Shown here piece by piece: positions 34,395 to 45,682 of a stretch of DNA of 64,000 nt; within the stretch, counting starts at the first letter, position 1, and each line of letters begins with the position of its first letter. A program made the position numbers and the translations under genes. Under the pieces are notes generated by a model, which ran no database searches, was not told where the DNA came from, and saw nothing but the letters and a program-made list of their open reading frames with translations. The stretch spans positions 558,001 to 622,000 of the forward strand of contig WFMF01000007.1 of the NCBI GenBank assembly GCA_011033025.1, read 5' to 3'. Source of the stretch: Beroe forskalii (lineage: Eukaryota > Ctenophora > Nuda > Beroida > Beroidae).

Positions 34395-35231
34395 AACTTA
34401 GGGGTGTGATAGGCTTACTTAGGAGTGTGATAGGCTTACTTAGGGGTGTGATAGACTTACTTAGGAGTGTGATAGACTTACTTAGGAGTGTGATAGGCTT
34501 ACTTAGGAGTGTGATAGGCTTACTTAGGGGTGTGATAGGCTTACTTAGGAGTGTGATAGGCTTACTTAGGGGTGTGATAGGCTTACTTAGGGGTGTGATA
34601 GGCTTACTTAGGGAGTGTGATAGGCTTACTTAGGGGTGTGATAGGCTTACTTAGGAGTGTGATAGGCTTACTTAGGAGTGTGATAGGCTTACTTAGGAGT
34701 GTGATAGGCTTACTTAGGAGTGTGATATGCTTACTTAGGAGTGCAATAGGCACACTTAGGAGTGTGATAGGCTTACTTAGGAGTGTGATAGGCTTACTTA
34801 GGAGTGTGATAGGCTTACTTAGGGGTGTGATAGACTTACTTAGGAGTGTGATAGGCTTACTTAGGAGTGTGATAGGCTTACTTAGGGGTGTGATAGGCTT
34901 ACTTAGGAGTGTGATAGGCTTACTTAGGAGTGTGATAGGCTTACTTAGGAGTGTGATAGGCTTACTTAGGGGTGTGATAGGCTTACTTAGGAGTGTGATA
35001 GGCTTACTTAGGAGTGTGATAGGCTTACTTAGGGGTGTGATAGGCTTACTTAGGAGTGTGATAGGCTTACTTAGGAGTGTGATAGGCTTACTTAGGAGTG
35101 TGATAGGCTTACTTAGGGGTGTGATAGGCTCACTTAGGAGTGCAATAGGCTCACTTAGGAGTGTGATAGGCTTACTTAGGAGTGTGATAGGCTTACTTAG
35201 GAGTGTGATAGGCTAATTTAGGAGTGTGATA
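34395..35231 (+). repeat. 21-bp G-rich satellite, first block
   Basis: About 40 head-to-tail units of GTGATAGGCTTACTTAGG plus GT/AGT, with A/G variation at one position (GGAGTG or GGGGTG). Because 21 is divisible by three, all three frames stay open; one reads (VIGLLRS)n for up to 199 codons. No variation pattern suggests protein selection, so it is not called a gene. Confidence 0.9.
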
Positions 35232-36364
35232 CCCAGTGGCATAAAGTAGGGAATGAGGGAATGGCAAGCCTAGCCAAATTTTGGGAAAGAATCTGTGAAA
35301 TCGGACTCAAAAAGCCAAATTCACGGAAAATCAGATTAAATATTTTTTTATTGAAGTGACTGCTCGATTTTACGCCGCTCACTGCCTCACTGTGACTCAT
35401 CGACTTCAAAAAAATGATTTTATAAAGGAGCAGCCTTTTGCGCCAATTTCCAATTAGCGGAACGCCGCGCTTCCCGAACCAGCCATTAAATTCCCAGCCC
35501 AGCCGGCTGGTTCGGGAATGTAAGTGGCTGGTTGGGGAATCTACAGATTCCTCAAAATCCTGACATATGATAAACTTACCGTCTGTCTTAACGATTTCGA
35601 AGGTGTGGGCTGACTAGTTTTGTGATCTTTTTGTGACTTTTTTATATGCCAGTCTAAAATTTAGGCAGTTCAAGGAAATTGAAAGTTTTTTTGCGATGGA
35701 TCGAAGACCCTGCTTACTAAGTAGCTTCGAATAAACGCTTTCCCAACCTAGCTGCCACACTCCAAAAGTAGCCAGACACTCCTAAAATCCGCTGAAGAGC
35801 TACCATTGCTTGTTTATACCGCCAGGAACTGATCGTATCATTTTTTCGTCATTAAAGTTTAAACTCAACATTTTGGAAGTGATAGCTCAAACGAGCAGTG
35901 CAACATGATTATTTGAGTAGATCCCACAATATATTTCGAAAATGTAGGTCGTAGGATCATTATTTGCTATGAGAAAACTCAAGATGAGCTACGAAAATTA
36001 AAATTTTAAATTTGACTATAGTCGGGCTCGAACCATGGACCTCGCGCATGACAGGTCGATGTGATGAATTCAGCGCACGGTCTAGCCAACTGAGCTACGT
36101 AGGCACGATCCACTATGTAAATAATGTGTACCTATACGAGTAAATTTCGTTACTTCTTAAATTCTTTCAGTGTTTTATTGTGATATTGATTGAATTTCCT
36201 ACATTATTTCTCAAATAATAATCAAATTTGGCAAGCCTTCTTCACATTTCAATGATTTCGAGACATGGCAAGTAGTCTTAGATTTTAGAAACGCCACTAG
36301 ACAGAAAAAGCCATTTCCCTCTAAATCCTCATTCCCAGCCACTTTTAAAAATTATTCCACTGGG
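35232..36364. mobile_element. hAT-like non-autonomous element, 1133 bp, inside the satellite
   Basis: Inverted ends CCCAGTGG with further GGGAATGAGG blocks inside both ends. The 8-bp duplication GTGTGATA (35224-35231, 36365-36372) comes from the satellite unit itself. CAGTGG-type ends and 8-bp duplications fit hAT. No transposase. It contains a paired GGCTGGTTCGGGAA / TTCCCGAACCAGCC hairpin (about 35473-35518) and a tRNA-like sequence (36015-36104). Confidence 0.8.
36015..36104 (-). tRNA. tRNA-like sequence (probable pseudogene or SINE-type head)
   Basis: On the minus strand, GCCTACGTAGCTCAGTTGG provides a consensus A box (TAGCTCAGTTGG, 36086-36097) and GGTTCGAGCCC a consensus B box (36024-36034). 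CCTGTCATGCGCG resembles a tRNA-Asp (GUC) anticodon arm. A-to-B spacing is about 51 nt instead of about 33, and neither the acceptor nor the T stem pairs well, so I do not think a functional tRNA is made. An intron-containing tRNA cannot be excluded by eye. Confidence 0.4.
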
Positions 36365-38090
36365 GTGTGATAGGCTAACTTAGGAGTGTGATATGCTTAC
36401 TTAGGAGTGTGATAGGCTTACTTAGGAGTGTGATAGGCTTACTTAGGGGTCTGATAGGCTTACTTAGGAGTGTGATAGGCTCACTTAGGAGTGCAATAGG
36501 CTCACTTAGGAGTGTGATAGGTTTACTTAGGGGTGTGATAGGCTTACTTAGGAGTGTGATAGGCTTACTTAGGAGTGTGATAGGCTTACTTAGGGGTGTG
36601 ATAGGCTGACTTAGGAGTGTGATAGGCTTACTTAGGAGTGTGATAGGCTTACTTAGGAGTGTGATAGGCTTACTTAGGGGTGTGATAGGCTCACTTAGGA
36701 GTGCAATAGGCTCACTTAGGAGTGTGATAGGCTTACTTAGGAGTGTGATAGGCTAATTTAGGAGTGTGATAGGCTAACTTAGGAGTGTGATAGGCTTACT
36801 TACTTAGTGCAATGGGCTCACTTAGGCGTGTGATAGGCTTACTTAGGAGTGTGATAGGCTTACTTAGGAGTGTGATAGGCTTACTTAGGAGTGTGATAGG
36901 CTTACTTAGGAGTGTGATATGCTTACTTAGGAGTGTGATATGCTTACTTAGGAGTGTGATAGGCTTACTTAGGAGTGTGATAGGCTTACTTAGGGGTGTG
37001 ATAGGCTTACTTAGGAGTGTGATAGGCTTACTTTAGGTGTGATAGCTTACTTAGGGTGTGATAGGCTTACTTAGAGTGTGATAGGCTTACTTAGGGTGTG
37101 ATAGACTTACTTAGGAGTGTGATGGACTTACTTAGGAGTGTGATAGGCTTACTTAGGGAGTGTGATAGGCTTGCTTTAGGGTGTGATAGGCTTACTTAGG
37201 AGTGTGATAGGCTTACTTAGGGTGGATAGTAGGAGTGATAGGTTGGTTTAGGAGTGAGGTTTAATGAGTGTGATAGGCTTACTTAGGAGTGTGATAGGCT
37301 TACTTAGGAGTGTGATAGGCTTACTTAGGAGTGTGATAGGCTTACTTAGAGTATGTGATAGGCTTACTTAGAGTGCAATAGGCACACTTATAGGAGTGTG
37401 ATAGGCTTACTTAGGAGTGTGATAGGCTTACTTAGGAGTGCGGATAGGCTTACTTAGGGGTGTGATAGGCTGACTTAGAGGTGTGAACTTTTGGGTGTGA
37501 TAAATACTTAGGGGGGTGATGGGGTTTACTAAGGGTGTATAGGCTTACTTAGGGGGGTATAGGCTTTCTTAGGGTGGGGTAAAATTTTTTTTGGGGGTGA
37601 TAAATTTCCAGGTGTGATAGGCTTCCAGGGTGTGATAGGCCCAAAAGGGGGCAAAAATTGGGGACACTTGGGTTGGTAGGCTTATTTTGGGGTTTGATGG
37701 GGTTAAAGGGTGTGATGGCTTTTTTAGGGGGTGATAGACTTACTTAGGAGTGTGATAGGCTTACTTAGGGGTGTGATGGAAAATTTTAGGGGGGTGATGG
37801 GGTTTACTTAGGGTGTGATAGGCTTCAGAATTTATGGGGTTCCAAGGGATACATTTTTGGGGGGTGGGAAAAAAAACCCAGGGTGTGATGGGTTACTTAG
37901 GGTGTGATAGGCCTTTAGGGGGCATAGGGGTTTACTTAGGAGGTGTGATAGGCTTGCCAGGGTGTGATGGTTTTTTGAAAAGTGATATCACTTAGGGGTG
38001 TGATAGAAAATTAGGGGGTTGGGGAAAGGGGGTTACTTAGGGGTGATGGGGTTACCCAGGAAAACAAATAGGCTCAATTTTGGGGTGCAA
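36365..38090 (+). repeat. 21-bp G-rich satellite, second block, degrading downstream
   Basis: Clean 21-bp units to about 37030, then increasing single-base losses, and from about 37200 to 38090 scrambled G-rich text with TTTTTT and GGGG runs in which the unit is only partly recognisable. The decay is in homopolymers and dropouts, which looks more like poor consensus in a repeat than biological divergence. Confidence 0.8.
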
Positions 38091-38809
38091 AGGTCACCTT
38101 TGGAAAACTTTAAGGCCTTTTTGGTGGGGGGGGTGGGGGTTTTGAGTGGAAGGGGGTTATGGGGGGAACGGGGGGGGTTATAATTTGGGTTGAGGGGGGG
38201 TTGGGGGGGTTTTGGGCGAAAACAAAAATTTAAAACGTTACTTTCTTAAATTGACCCGATTTAGCCCAAATTGACCCATTATGGGTAAATGCGATGTATT
38301 TCAACGGCATTCGACTCATGAGCGCTCAAAAATACATGGAATAGATGTTATTTGTGACAAAAGGGTCAAATAATCGGCCTTTTTCGGCCCTCAGGAGGCC
38401 CAATTTCAAAGGCCCGTGGAGTCCAGGTGCGACTTCTAAATCACAATAGTTTATACTACATCAATAGCCAGTCGACCATACTGCAATAAACAGTCACATC
38501 AAAACCGACTCATCCAGGCCTTGGTGCCTCGCCCAAAATGCTAAAAATGACGTAAAATCGATATTTTCACTTGTTTCTAGGCTGGAATTTCACGAAACAC
38601 AAGGAAATAAAAGAATTTTTACCTAGCTCAACGGGAAGTGTCCCAAAAATTGACCCTAAAGTAGGCCTGATTTTTCCGCCAAAATTGGCCGAAAATGGAA
38701 TTCACCCAAAACTTGGTATCATTGTGTGCACGTGGCGTGCCCAAGGTCGCGCCAAGAAAGAAACTCAAAATGTCCAAAATTTTAATAAAAACAAATTAAG
38801 GTGGCCCCT
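38091..38809. other. Intergenic between the two 21-bp satellites
   Basis: 38091-38220 is a G-rich low-quality tail. 38220-38809 is ordinary sequence with TTGACCCGATT / AAATTGACCCATT short repeats. The frame 38571-38996 is open but motif-free and runs into the next satellite. Confidence 0.4.
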
Positions 38810-40665
38810 TCAACTCATAACCCACCCCAATCAACTCGAAACCAACACCTTTCCACTCATAACCCGCCCCAATCAACCCATAACCCACCCCAATCAACTC
38901 ATAACCCACCCATATCCACTCAAAACGAACCTCGCAATCCACTATCACAACCCAATCACTCTAACCACCCTAAAACCTACCCCTATCCGCTCATAATAAC
39001 CCACCCTTCCTCATAATTGGCCTTTTCCGGCCCAAAACCCACCCCTTGCCCTCCATAACCCATTCCTATCCACCCTTTCCCTCATAACCCACCCTTTCCA
39101 CTCATAACCCATACTTTCAACAAAAACCCACCCCGACTCCTCCAGGCGAACCTGCCCCATTCCACTCATAACCACCCTTTCCACTCAATGTTATCTCATA
39201 ACCCACCCCTTTTCCCTCAAAACACCCAGAAATAAAGATTTTTTCCCCTCACCCCATTCCACCAAAATTCCTCAGAAAAGCCACTGATTTTCAAAATTGG
39301 CCTCCTTCCACCCTTTTCCCCTAAACCCATCCTGTTCCCCTCATAACCCACCCCATTCCACTCATAACCCAAAATTTCAAAATTTTAAACCCACCCCTTT
39401 GGCCTCAACCCACCCTTTCCCTCAAAACCCACCCCTTTCCACCTAAAACCCACCCCTTTCCCACTCAAAACCCACCCTTTCCACTAAAAACCCACACCTT
39501 TCACTCAAACCCACCCTTTCCACTCAAAACCACCCCAATTCACTCAAAACCCACCCCTTTCCCCTCATAACCCACCCCTTTCCACTCAAACCCACCCTTT
39601 CCACTCAAAACCAACCCCCTTTCCTCAAAACCCACCCTTTCCACTCAAACCCACCCCTTTCCACTCAAAACCCACCCTTTCCCCCCATAACCCAACCCCC
39701 TTTCCCTCAAACCCCCCCCTTTCCACTCAAAACCCACCCCTTTCCACTCAAAACCCACCCTTCCTCATAACCCACCCCTTTCCCTCAAAACCACCCCTTT
39801 CCACTCAAAACCCACCCTTTCCACTCAAAACCCACCCTTTCCCTCAAAACCCTTTCCCCCTCATAACCCACCCCTTTCCACTCAAAACCCACCCTTTCCA
39901 CCAAAACCCACCCCTTTCCCCACCCCTTCCTCAAACCCATCCCTTTTCCACTCAAACCCACCCTTTCCCTCAAACCCACCCCTTTCCACTCAAAAACCCA
40001 CCCCTTTCCACTCCAAAACCCACCCCTTTCCACTCAAAACCCACCCCTTTCCACTCAAAACCCACCACTTCCCCTCAAAACCCCCCCTCAAAACCCTCTC
40101 AAAACCCACCCCTTTCCACTAAAACCCACCCCTTTCCAACCCACCCCTTTCAAAAACCCACCCTTTCCACTCAAACCCACCCCTTCCACTCAAAACCCAC
40201 CCCTTTCCACCAAAAACCCACCCTTTCCACTCAAAACCCCTCAAACCCACCCTCAAAACCCCCCTTCCAAAGCCCTCAAAACCCACCCCTTCCACCAAAA
40301 AACCAACCCTTTCCACTCAAAACCCACCCCTTTCCACTCAAAACCCACCCCTTTCCACTCAAAACCCACCCCTTTCCACTCAAAACCCACCCCTTTCCAC
40401 TCAAAACCCACCCCTTTCCACTCAAAACCCACCCCTTTCCACTCAAACCCACCCTTTCCACCTTTCCCAAAACCCACCCCTTTCCACAAAAAACCCACCC
40501 TTTCCACTCAAAACCCACCCTTTCCACTCAAAACCGACCCTTTCCCTCATAATTTTTCACTCAAAACCCACCCCTTTCCCTCAAACCCACCCAAAACAAA
40601 CCCACCCTTTCCACTCAAAAATGGGATCCCCATAACCCCCTTTCCACTCAAAACCGACCCTATGT
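38810..40665 (+). repeat. Second 21-bp satellite, C-rich
   Basis: Units of CTCAAAACCCACCCCTTTCC plus A, with an early variant CTCATAACCCACCCCAATCA plus A (38830-38990). The cleanest run is 40310-40440. Elsewhere the unit is frayed by indels in C and A runs. Minus-strand frames (GKGWVLSGKG, GVGFEWK) are repeat products. It has the same 21-bp period as the preceding satellite but unrelated sequence. Confidence 0.9.
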
Positions 40666-40975
40666 CTGACCTTTTCCTTTACTTTTGGAGCATTTCCCTT
40701 ATTTCATATTTCCCTTATTTTTAAGCATTTCCCAATTTTAAGGGATCCTCATGCGACGTCCAATGGATATTTAAAATCTGACGTCCATGTTTGTCCAAGT
40801 TTACTTGTCAAACAAAAACAAAATCAGTATCATGCATGAGTGAACCAGTAAAAAAGGGTTACGTTATAAAACAGCATATTTACATCTCTACTAATTCTCT
40901 TTAGTGGTCACTGAACATCAAATATATAACAACATCAAAGATTTAATTATATTTAATACTGCATCATATTAATAA

Positions 40976-40981
40976 TTTATT
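40976..40981 (-). promoter_or_regulatory. AATAAA polyadenylation signal of the carrier gene
   Basis: AATAAA on the minus strand, about 77 bases beyond the stop codon of the mitochondrial-carrier ORF and in an A/T-rich context. Position and orientation fit a short 3' UTR. Confidence 0.6.
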
Positions 40982-41057
40982 GCACAGAGCCTTCTTAACA
41001 CTTGTTACCTATCTGGCATAAAAAAATTGCAGATTCAACAGTCAACTTCGAGATTAT

Positions 41058-42014
41058 TCATCCATCTTTAGTAACTGTTTTCTTTAAAATGTCAACAATC
41101 TCTAAATCATCAGTATTCTCAGGAATTAACTCATCAAACTCATCATCATGGGCAAAATGTTTTGACATAGTTTCTATCTTTTTCCTTTCCATATACCATG
41201 AAACTTTGGTGCTATATGCACTAAGTGTTGTAACTTCAATGCCTTTAGAAACAACTAATCCAAATAACACAGCAAAACAAGTCCTCACAGCGAAACATTT
41301 TGCAAACGAACTTGCAGTTAAAAAGGTTTTGATTGTATTAAATGTTATTCTGTTCCCAAGCATTGACTGTGTTTTGATCATATCTATTGGTGTACTAAGT
41401 AGAAAATATGACAGTAATATAAGTGGATTTAATTGTACAGTCTCTGCTTCATTTTGAGCCATACCAGGGATTCCTTTTGATGGTTTCTGATGATAAAATA
41501 TTGGCAACATAAGTGTTGAATAAGTTAGAAGGAAAAGTGTTGAATATGGAACAACTCCTCTGAAGAGTCCTAAATAGCCATTTGATTTGATGATATTGGA
41601 CCAGCATTGTTTCATAGACAGCTGGGAAACCTGGCAATTTATTTTCAACAGCTCAAACATTGAACCTAAAGGAGCTACACATATGGGTGAAAGTCCTATA
41701 GCAGCCTTTTGGCCAAATGACATTTTTTCACAAAACTGCTCTACATAAACTTTTGATATATCTAGGCCTAAAATAGAAGCACCAACCAAGCCATAGCCAA
41801 TTCCTTTGAAACTATATTGGTTTTTAATTGCAGATGAAGTATTTTTACCAGCAAGTATATGGTTTTTGATAACATCCAAAGGCCAGAAAACAGCAGCAAG
41901 GGGAACATGACTGATAACAGAAGGCACCACATGCAATAACGGGGACTTGATTTTTTCTTCAAACTCAGCTTGATCAGCTGCAGCTTGTTGAAGCTGCTTG
42001 GTCATCTCCTCCAT
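41058..42014 (-). CDS. Divergent mitochondrial carrier (SLC25-like) protein, intronless ORF
   Basis: 318 codons, the best host gene here. Mitochondrial carriers are inner-membrane transporters with three repeats of about 100 residues, each opening with P-x-[DE]-x-x-[KR]. Here repeat 1 has PLDVIK (about residue 45), repeat 3 has PIDMIK (about 210), and repeat 2 is degenerate (PLGSMFELLK, about 114). Hydrophobic segments (HVVPSVISHVPLAAVFW; YSTLFLLTYSTLMLPIF; LLSYFLLSTP; CFAVRTCFAVLFGLVVS) and the GYLGLFRGVVP box after repeat 2 fit the fold. An acidic C-terminal tail (DDEFDELIPENTDDLE) is unusual. Length is normal for the family (about 300). An in-frame TAA three codons upstream fixes the Met, unless the AG just before it is a splice acceptor. 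Weak repeat 2 and loss of some signature residues suggest an orphan or non-transporting member. Substrate unknown. Confidence 0.75.
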   Translation of the reverse strand: MEEMTKQLQQAAADQAEFEEKIKSPLLHVVPSVISHVPLAAVFWPLDVIKNHILAGKNTSSAIKNQYSFKGIGYGLVGASILGLDISKVYVEQFCEKMSFGQKAAIGLSPICVAPLGSMFELLKINCQVSQLSMKQCWSNIIKSNGYLGLFRGVVPYSTLFLLTYSTLMLPIFYHQKPSKGIPGMAQNEAETVQLNPLILLSYFLLSTPIDMIKTQSMLGNRITFNTIKTFLTASSFAKCFAVRTCFAVLFGLVVSKGIEVTTLSAYSTKVSWYMERKKIETMSKHFAHDDEFDELIPENTDDLEIVDILKKTVTKDG

Positions 42015-42905
42015 TTGACCTTAATAAGTGTATTTTATAAAACAACAGCAATAGATTCATTATTTAGCTATGTTTAGCAGTTGACTGACAACTTTACAAC
42101 ACTACTTTATACAATCAAATTTGAGGAGGTCTATGTCCAAGGAGATCCTGAGGACGATAGGTTAAATAATATTATTCAGATAATGTAACCTGTCGAAACT
42201 TGCAGATTTTTGCGGTGTGGACTGACTTGACTCATTGTGTTTCACTCGACTACAGTGTAATACTTGCATATCATGGACAAAAACCTGCTTACAAAGATGT
42301 TGTCAAATATTAGACAGTTTTGAGTTTTGCAATGCACAAATATGAGCAATTCATTCTATGAAGGATGAATCAAGTGCCACTGACATCTACAACATATAGA
42401 CATGGAAAACTGACAAAATAAAATAAAATAAAATAAAGTATTTTGATTAACACATCAACAATGTTTTCATAAATCAACTGCCTTCAAACTTCCACTAATA
42501 ACTGGATCTTCCAGCCTCTAATGAGATAATTAAAATTAAAAATATATCGAGGTAACAAAACCTGCAATAATGAAAAGGAAGAGTATTAGTTATCAACTTA
42601 AAATTATGCTGATTAAAAACGTGAAATTCGAATGCTTCAAATAATTTAAATAAATTAAAAAAAAATACGGTGAATATAATAAGTTAGATTTAATTACATT
42701 AAAGTAATTAGTCAGCTGAGTCTGATTACAAAATAGCTTCCCATATATAGAGATAGATCATAAAAATGGCAACACATAATGAAGTTTAAAAATAATGAAA
42801 AAATATTAATACCGTAAGTTGAAGAACCTCTTCTTAGATAGGAATGGTCTTGTCTTAAGATAATCTACTTGCTGTTGTCTATTCTCTAAGTAATTCACAG
42901 TTTCT
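42015..42905. other. 5' flank of the carrier gene
   Basis: A/T-rich. On the minus strand a pyrimidine-rich TTTTCATTATTGCAG ending near 42559 would serve as a splice acceptor for a 5'-UTR exon, but no donor can be placed. (AAAAT)n at about 42417-42436. No promoter motif stands out. Confidence 0.3.
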
Positions 42906-45675
42906 GGGGGGGATGAAGCCCAAAAAAAACCAAAAAAAACCAAAAAAAACCTAGCCCAAGAATCGGAAAAGTAGGGTGGGCCTTGGTTTTTTTTGGTTTT
43001 TTTTGGTATTTTTTGGTTTTTTTTGGTATTTTTTGGTTTTTTTTGGTTTTTTTTGGTTTTTTTTGGGTTAGGTTTTTTTCAAAAATTTTGACTTTTTCAT
43101 GCCAATATGGATTGTTGATGCTATTAATGTGTTGTTATTGATATCACTATAGTTTCAAACAATATTCGTCAGTTTTTATTGATGTTTTGGGTGATTCATG
43201 GTGTTTTATATGACGTAATCAGTACGTCAAGGCTATCAGCGAAGAACTGCTCAAGAGTTGCCCAGGGTCAGCCAGCATGGATCAGCAGGGGGTTAAGAGG
43301 GGTCTGACTTGAATCAACAGGCCAGGAGGCCACTCAGTGCTGAAATAAGGACATAGGGGCCCTGCAAACTGCCAAGTGCTAGACGTGAACCAGGGGGTTT
43401 CTCAGGGCTCACTGGTTTGTTCATGGCTGATAAAGTTCAGACTAGTGTTATCTGAGATTAACAAGGTGTTTTGCACCGCAAAAGTCACCATGTCTAAGGA
43501 TAGCTAAGGGTCGCCAGAGAGCCAGTCACCTATGATTGTCCAATATCAGGTAATGGTCAGAAGGAGCCAGGAGTTAGACAATGTTAAGCATGATGGGTCG
43601 CCATGCTACTATGGGATCAAAAGGCTTTTGAGGGAAGAAGTTGATTGAGGACAATCAAGACATCACTCATTCAGTTGTTATTAAGGAACAGCCAAGGTTC
43701 AGCATGAAGTCAGCCAATGGTCATAAAGGGACCACTATTGCAGTCAGAACTTCAGAAGAGGTGAGAAGGTCACTCCAGGTTTTTAACTTCTTGCTAGGGG
43801 TCAGTGAAATATGAAATAGGTATCAGAAAAGGTCGGTCAAATTTCCTCTGGGGTTGGTAAGGGTTTGCCAAGTGCAGTTTCACCTTGATTCACCTACCCT
43901 TCAAAGCACAAAGAAATATTTCCTGTGTGCTGGCGGTATATATGCAACTTATAACCATGGAGTGGAGAGAACCTACATGTCTTGCCTGGCTCAATGCGGT
44001 GGATGTCCTAGCTGCATGGCTCATTAAACAAGGAACTGAAAACCGTAGGGCTCCATACAGGGTTAGCTCTACACCTTCTGGGAATAATGTTGCGATGTAT
44101 ATTGTATATGCCTCTAGTTGTAATATGCTGAAAATTAAGGGCCAGGAAAGGGCATGTAAAGTATCCCAGGGGTTAGGGTCACTCAGTCGGTTAAGGTAAG
44201 GAAATGATTGGCCTTGGTTCAGCAGGGAGGAATGTTAGGTCCACATAAAGGTCTTCCAGGACTGATTGGAGCAATAAAGCTAAGGATCAGCCTAAGTAAG
44301 TACGTGAAATAGAATTGACAAGAAGCTCAGATAAGCTCATTACTCTACAATTAAAGGACTATGTTCAAACAGCTTTTGATAAACACTTAGGTCCTAGAAC
44401 AGTAGTATGACCCCTTTGGCTAATCTCGATTGGATCTGACCTGGAAAAAAGTACCCACCAGACTCCAGAGTAAGGAGTTAAGGAGATAGTTTTCCCAGGT
44501 TACCTTCAGTATAAGGGACTGGGGACCCAAACATGCTCTGAAGATTAACAGCTAGCCATAGTTACTTGGTTAGTGTTAGGTTGGTGTTAGACGTTAGTGA
44601 ATACCTTCGTTACATTTTCTCTGGGCGGAATCCTTTTTCACCTTACTAACCTCACAACCCCTCTCAGCATAGGACTATTGACTGTTCATTTTATTTCTTG
44701 ACCAAGGATCGACAAAAAGCTATAGGATGTGATCTTATTAACTTATTAGCTTATTGGGCTTTTCTGTGTGCGCTTTATCAATGGGTCTTTTTATGGGTCA
44801 TTAAACTTTAATTGAAGCTGTTCAAATGTCAACATCAAACCATTTATAAAAGTTCATCACTAAAGTGATAAGTGTTAAGTGCCAGGTAGCGTTAGTCAAT
44901 GTTTACAAGAGGTCAGAATCCAGTTTAAGTTGTAAAATTTATTCGAAAACAGGCATAAATAGTGTTAAAATAGTGGGTCACTGGGTCAGTCGAGGGTGAC
45001 CAGTGACCACTGACCAGGGGAAAAGCCTTGAAATGTTCACTAGGAAGTCAACTAGGTGTTAGTAGGGACCAGGGGACACCCCTGAGAGACCCGCAACGGG
45101 TCACTTGGGGTTCACTCAGGGTCCCAGGATCAGCTCTAGTATATAAATGGATGCTTTTAATTGACTGATTACTATTGGAAGTCACTAAGACGTGAATTCC
45201 TAAGAATGCAGTTGAAAACGTATAGGAAAAAGTATGGGTACCTATTGGAAATCATCTTATATACTTGTTAAAAAAACTCTGCAAGTGTCTTAATAACAGA
45301 GGAATTTTAGTATTAACATCCCAACAATAATAAAATGCCTTCTTGAAAGTTAACAAAACATTCATGAACGTGAATTTTGAATAATTGGACCAATTTCAGA
45401 ACGATTAGATGAGTGAAAATTCTCAATTATATTCAGTAAATTACACAATGATAGGTCGTTTAAGCTTTATACCAAGCTCCTGTGGATCTACAGTCACATG
45501 GTAGACATCATAAAACAATCAAATTTTGACCCAAAAATTGTTTGGAAAGGTGCTAGAAATAACTAAAATGTAACCCAAAAAAAACCAAAAAAAACCTAAA
45601 AAAACCAAAAAAAACCTAGCCCAAGAATCGGAAAAGTAGGGTGGGGCTTGGTTTTTTTTGGGCTTCATCCCCCCC
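42906..45675 (+). mobile_element. 2.8-kb TIR element, copy 2
   Basis: 2770 bp with GGGGGGGATGAAGCCC ends, inverted. Flanking AGTTTCT lies at 42899-42905 and 45676-45682. Inside each end is a series of AAAAAAAACC (10-bp) repeats and the module CTAGCCCAAGAATCGGAAAA, which is in direct, not inverted, orientation at the two ends. The middle is non-repetitive apart from many GGTCACT/AGTGACC strings (45000-45130). Longest frame is about 104 codons (43885-44199) without a domain, so it is non-autonomous. Confidence 0.8.
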
Positions 45676-45682
45676 AGTTTCT

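Noticed and set aside
34617..35216. 199-codon (VIGLLRS)n frame resembling a leucine-rich repeat protein
   Set aside because: The 21-bp period keeps every frame open. The frame has no non-repeat N- or C-terminus and units differ mainly at one synonymous/non-synonymous A/G site.
34395..36800. CRISPR-like regular repeats
   Set aside because: There are no unique spacers. Units are contiguous, and the context is eukaryotic.
41002..41457. 151-codon plus-strand frame opposite the carrier gene
   Set aside because: It is antisense to the better-supported carrier ORF and shows no motif.
43885..44199. Frame of about 104-117 codons shared by 2.8-kb copies as a possible transposase
   Set aside because: No catalytic motif, no domain, and a closed or altered frame in the reversed copy. 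Shared because the DNA is shared.
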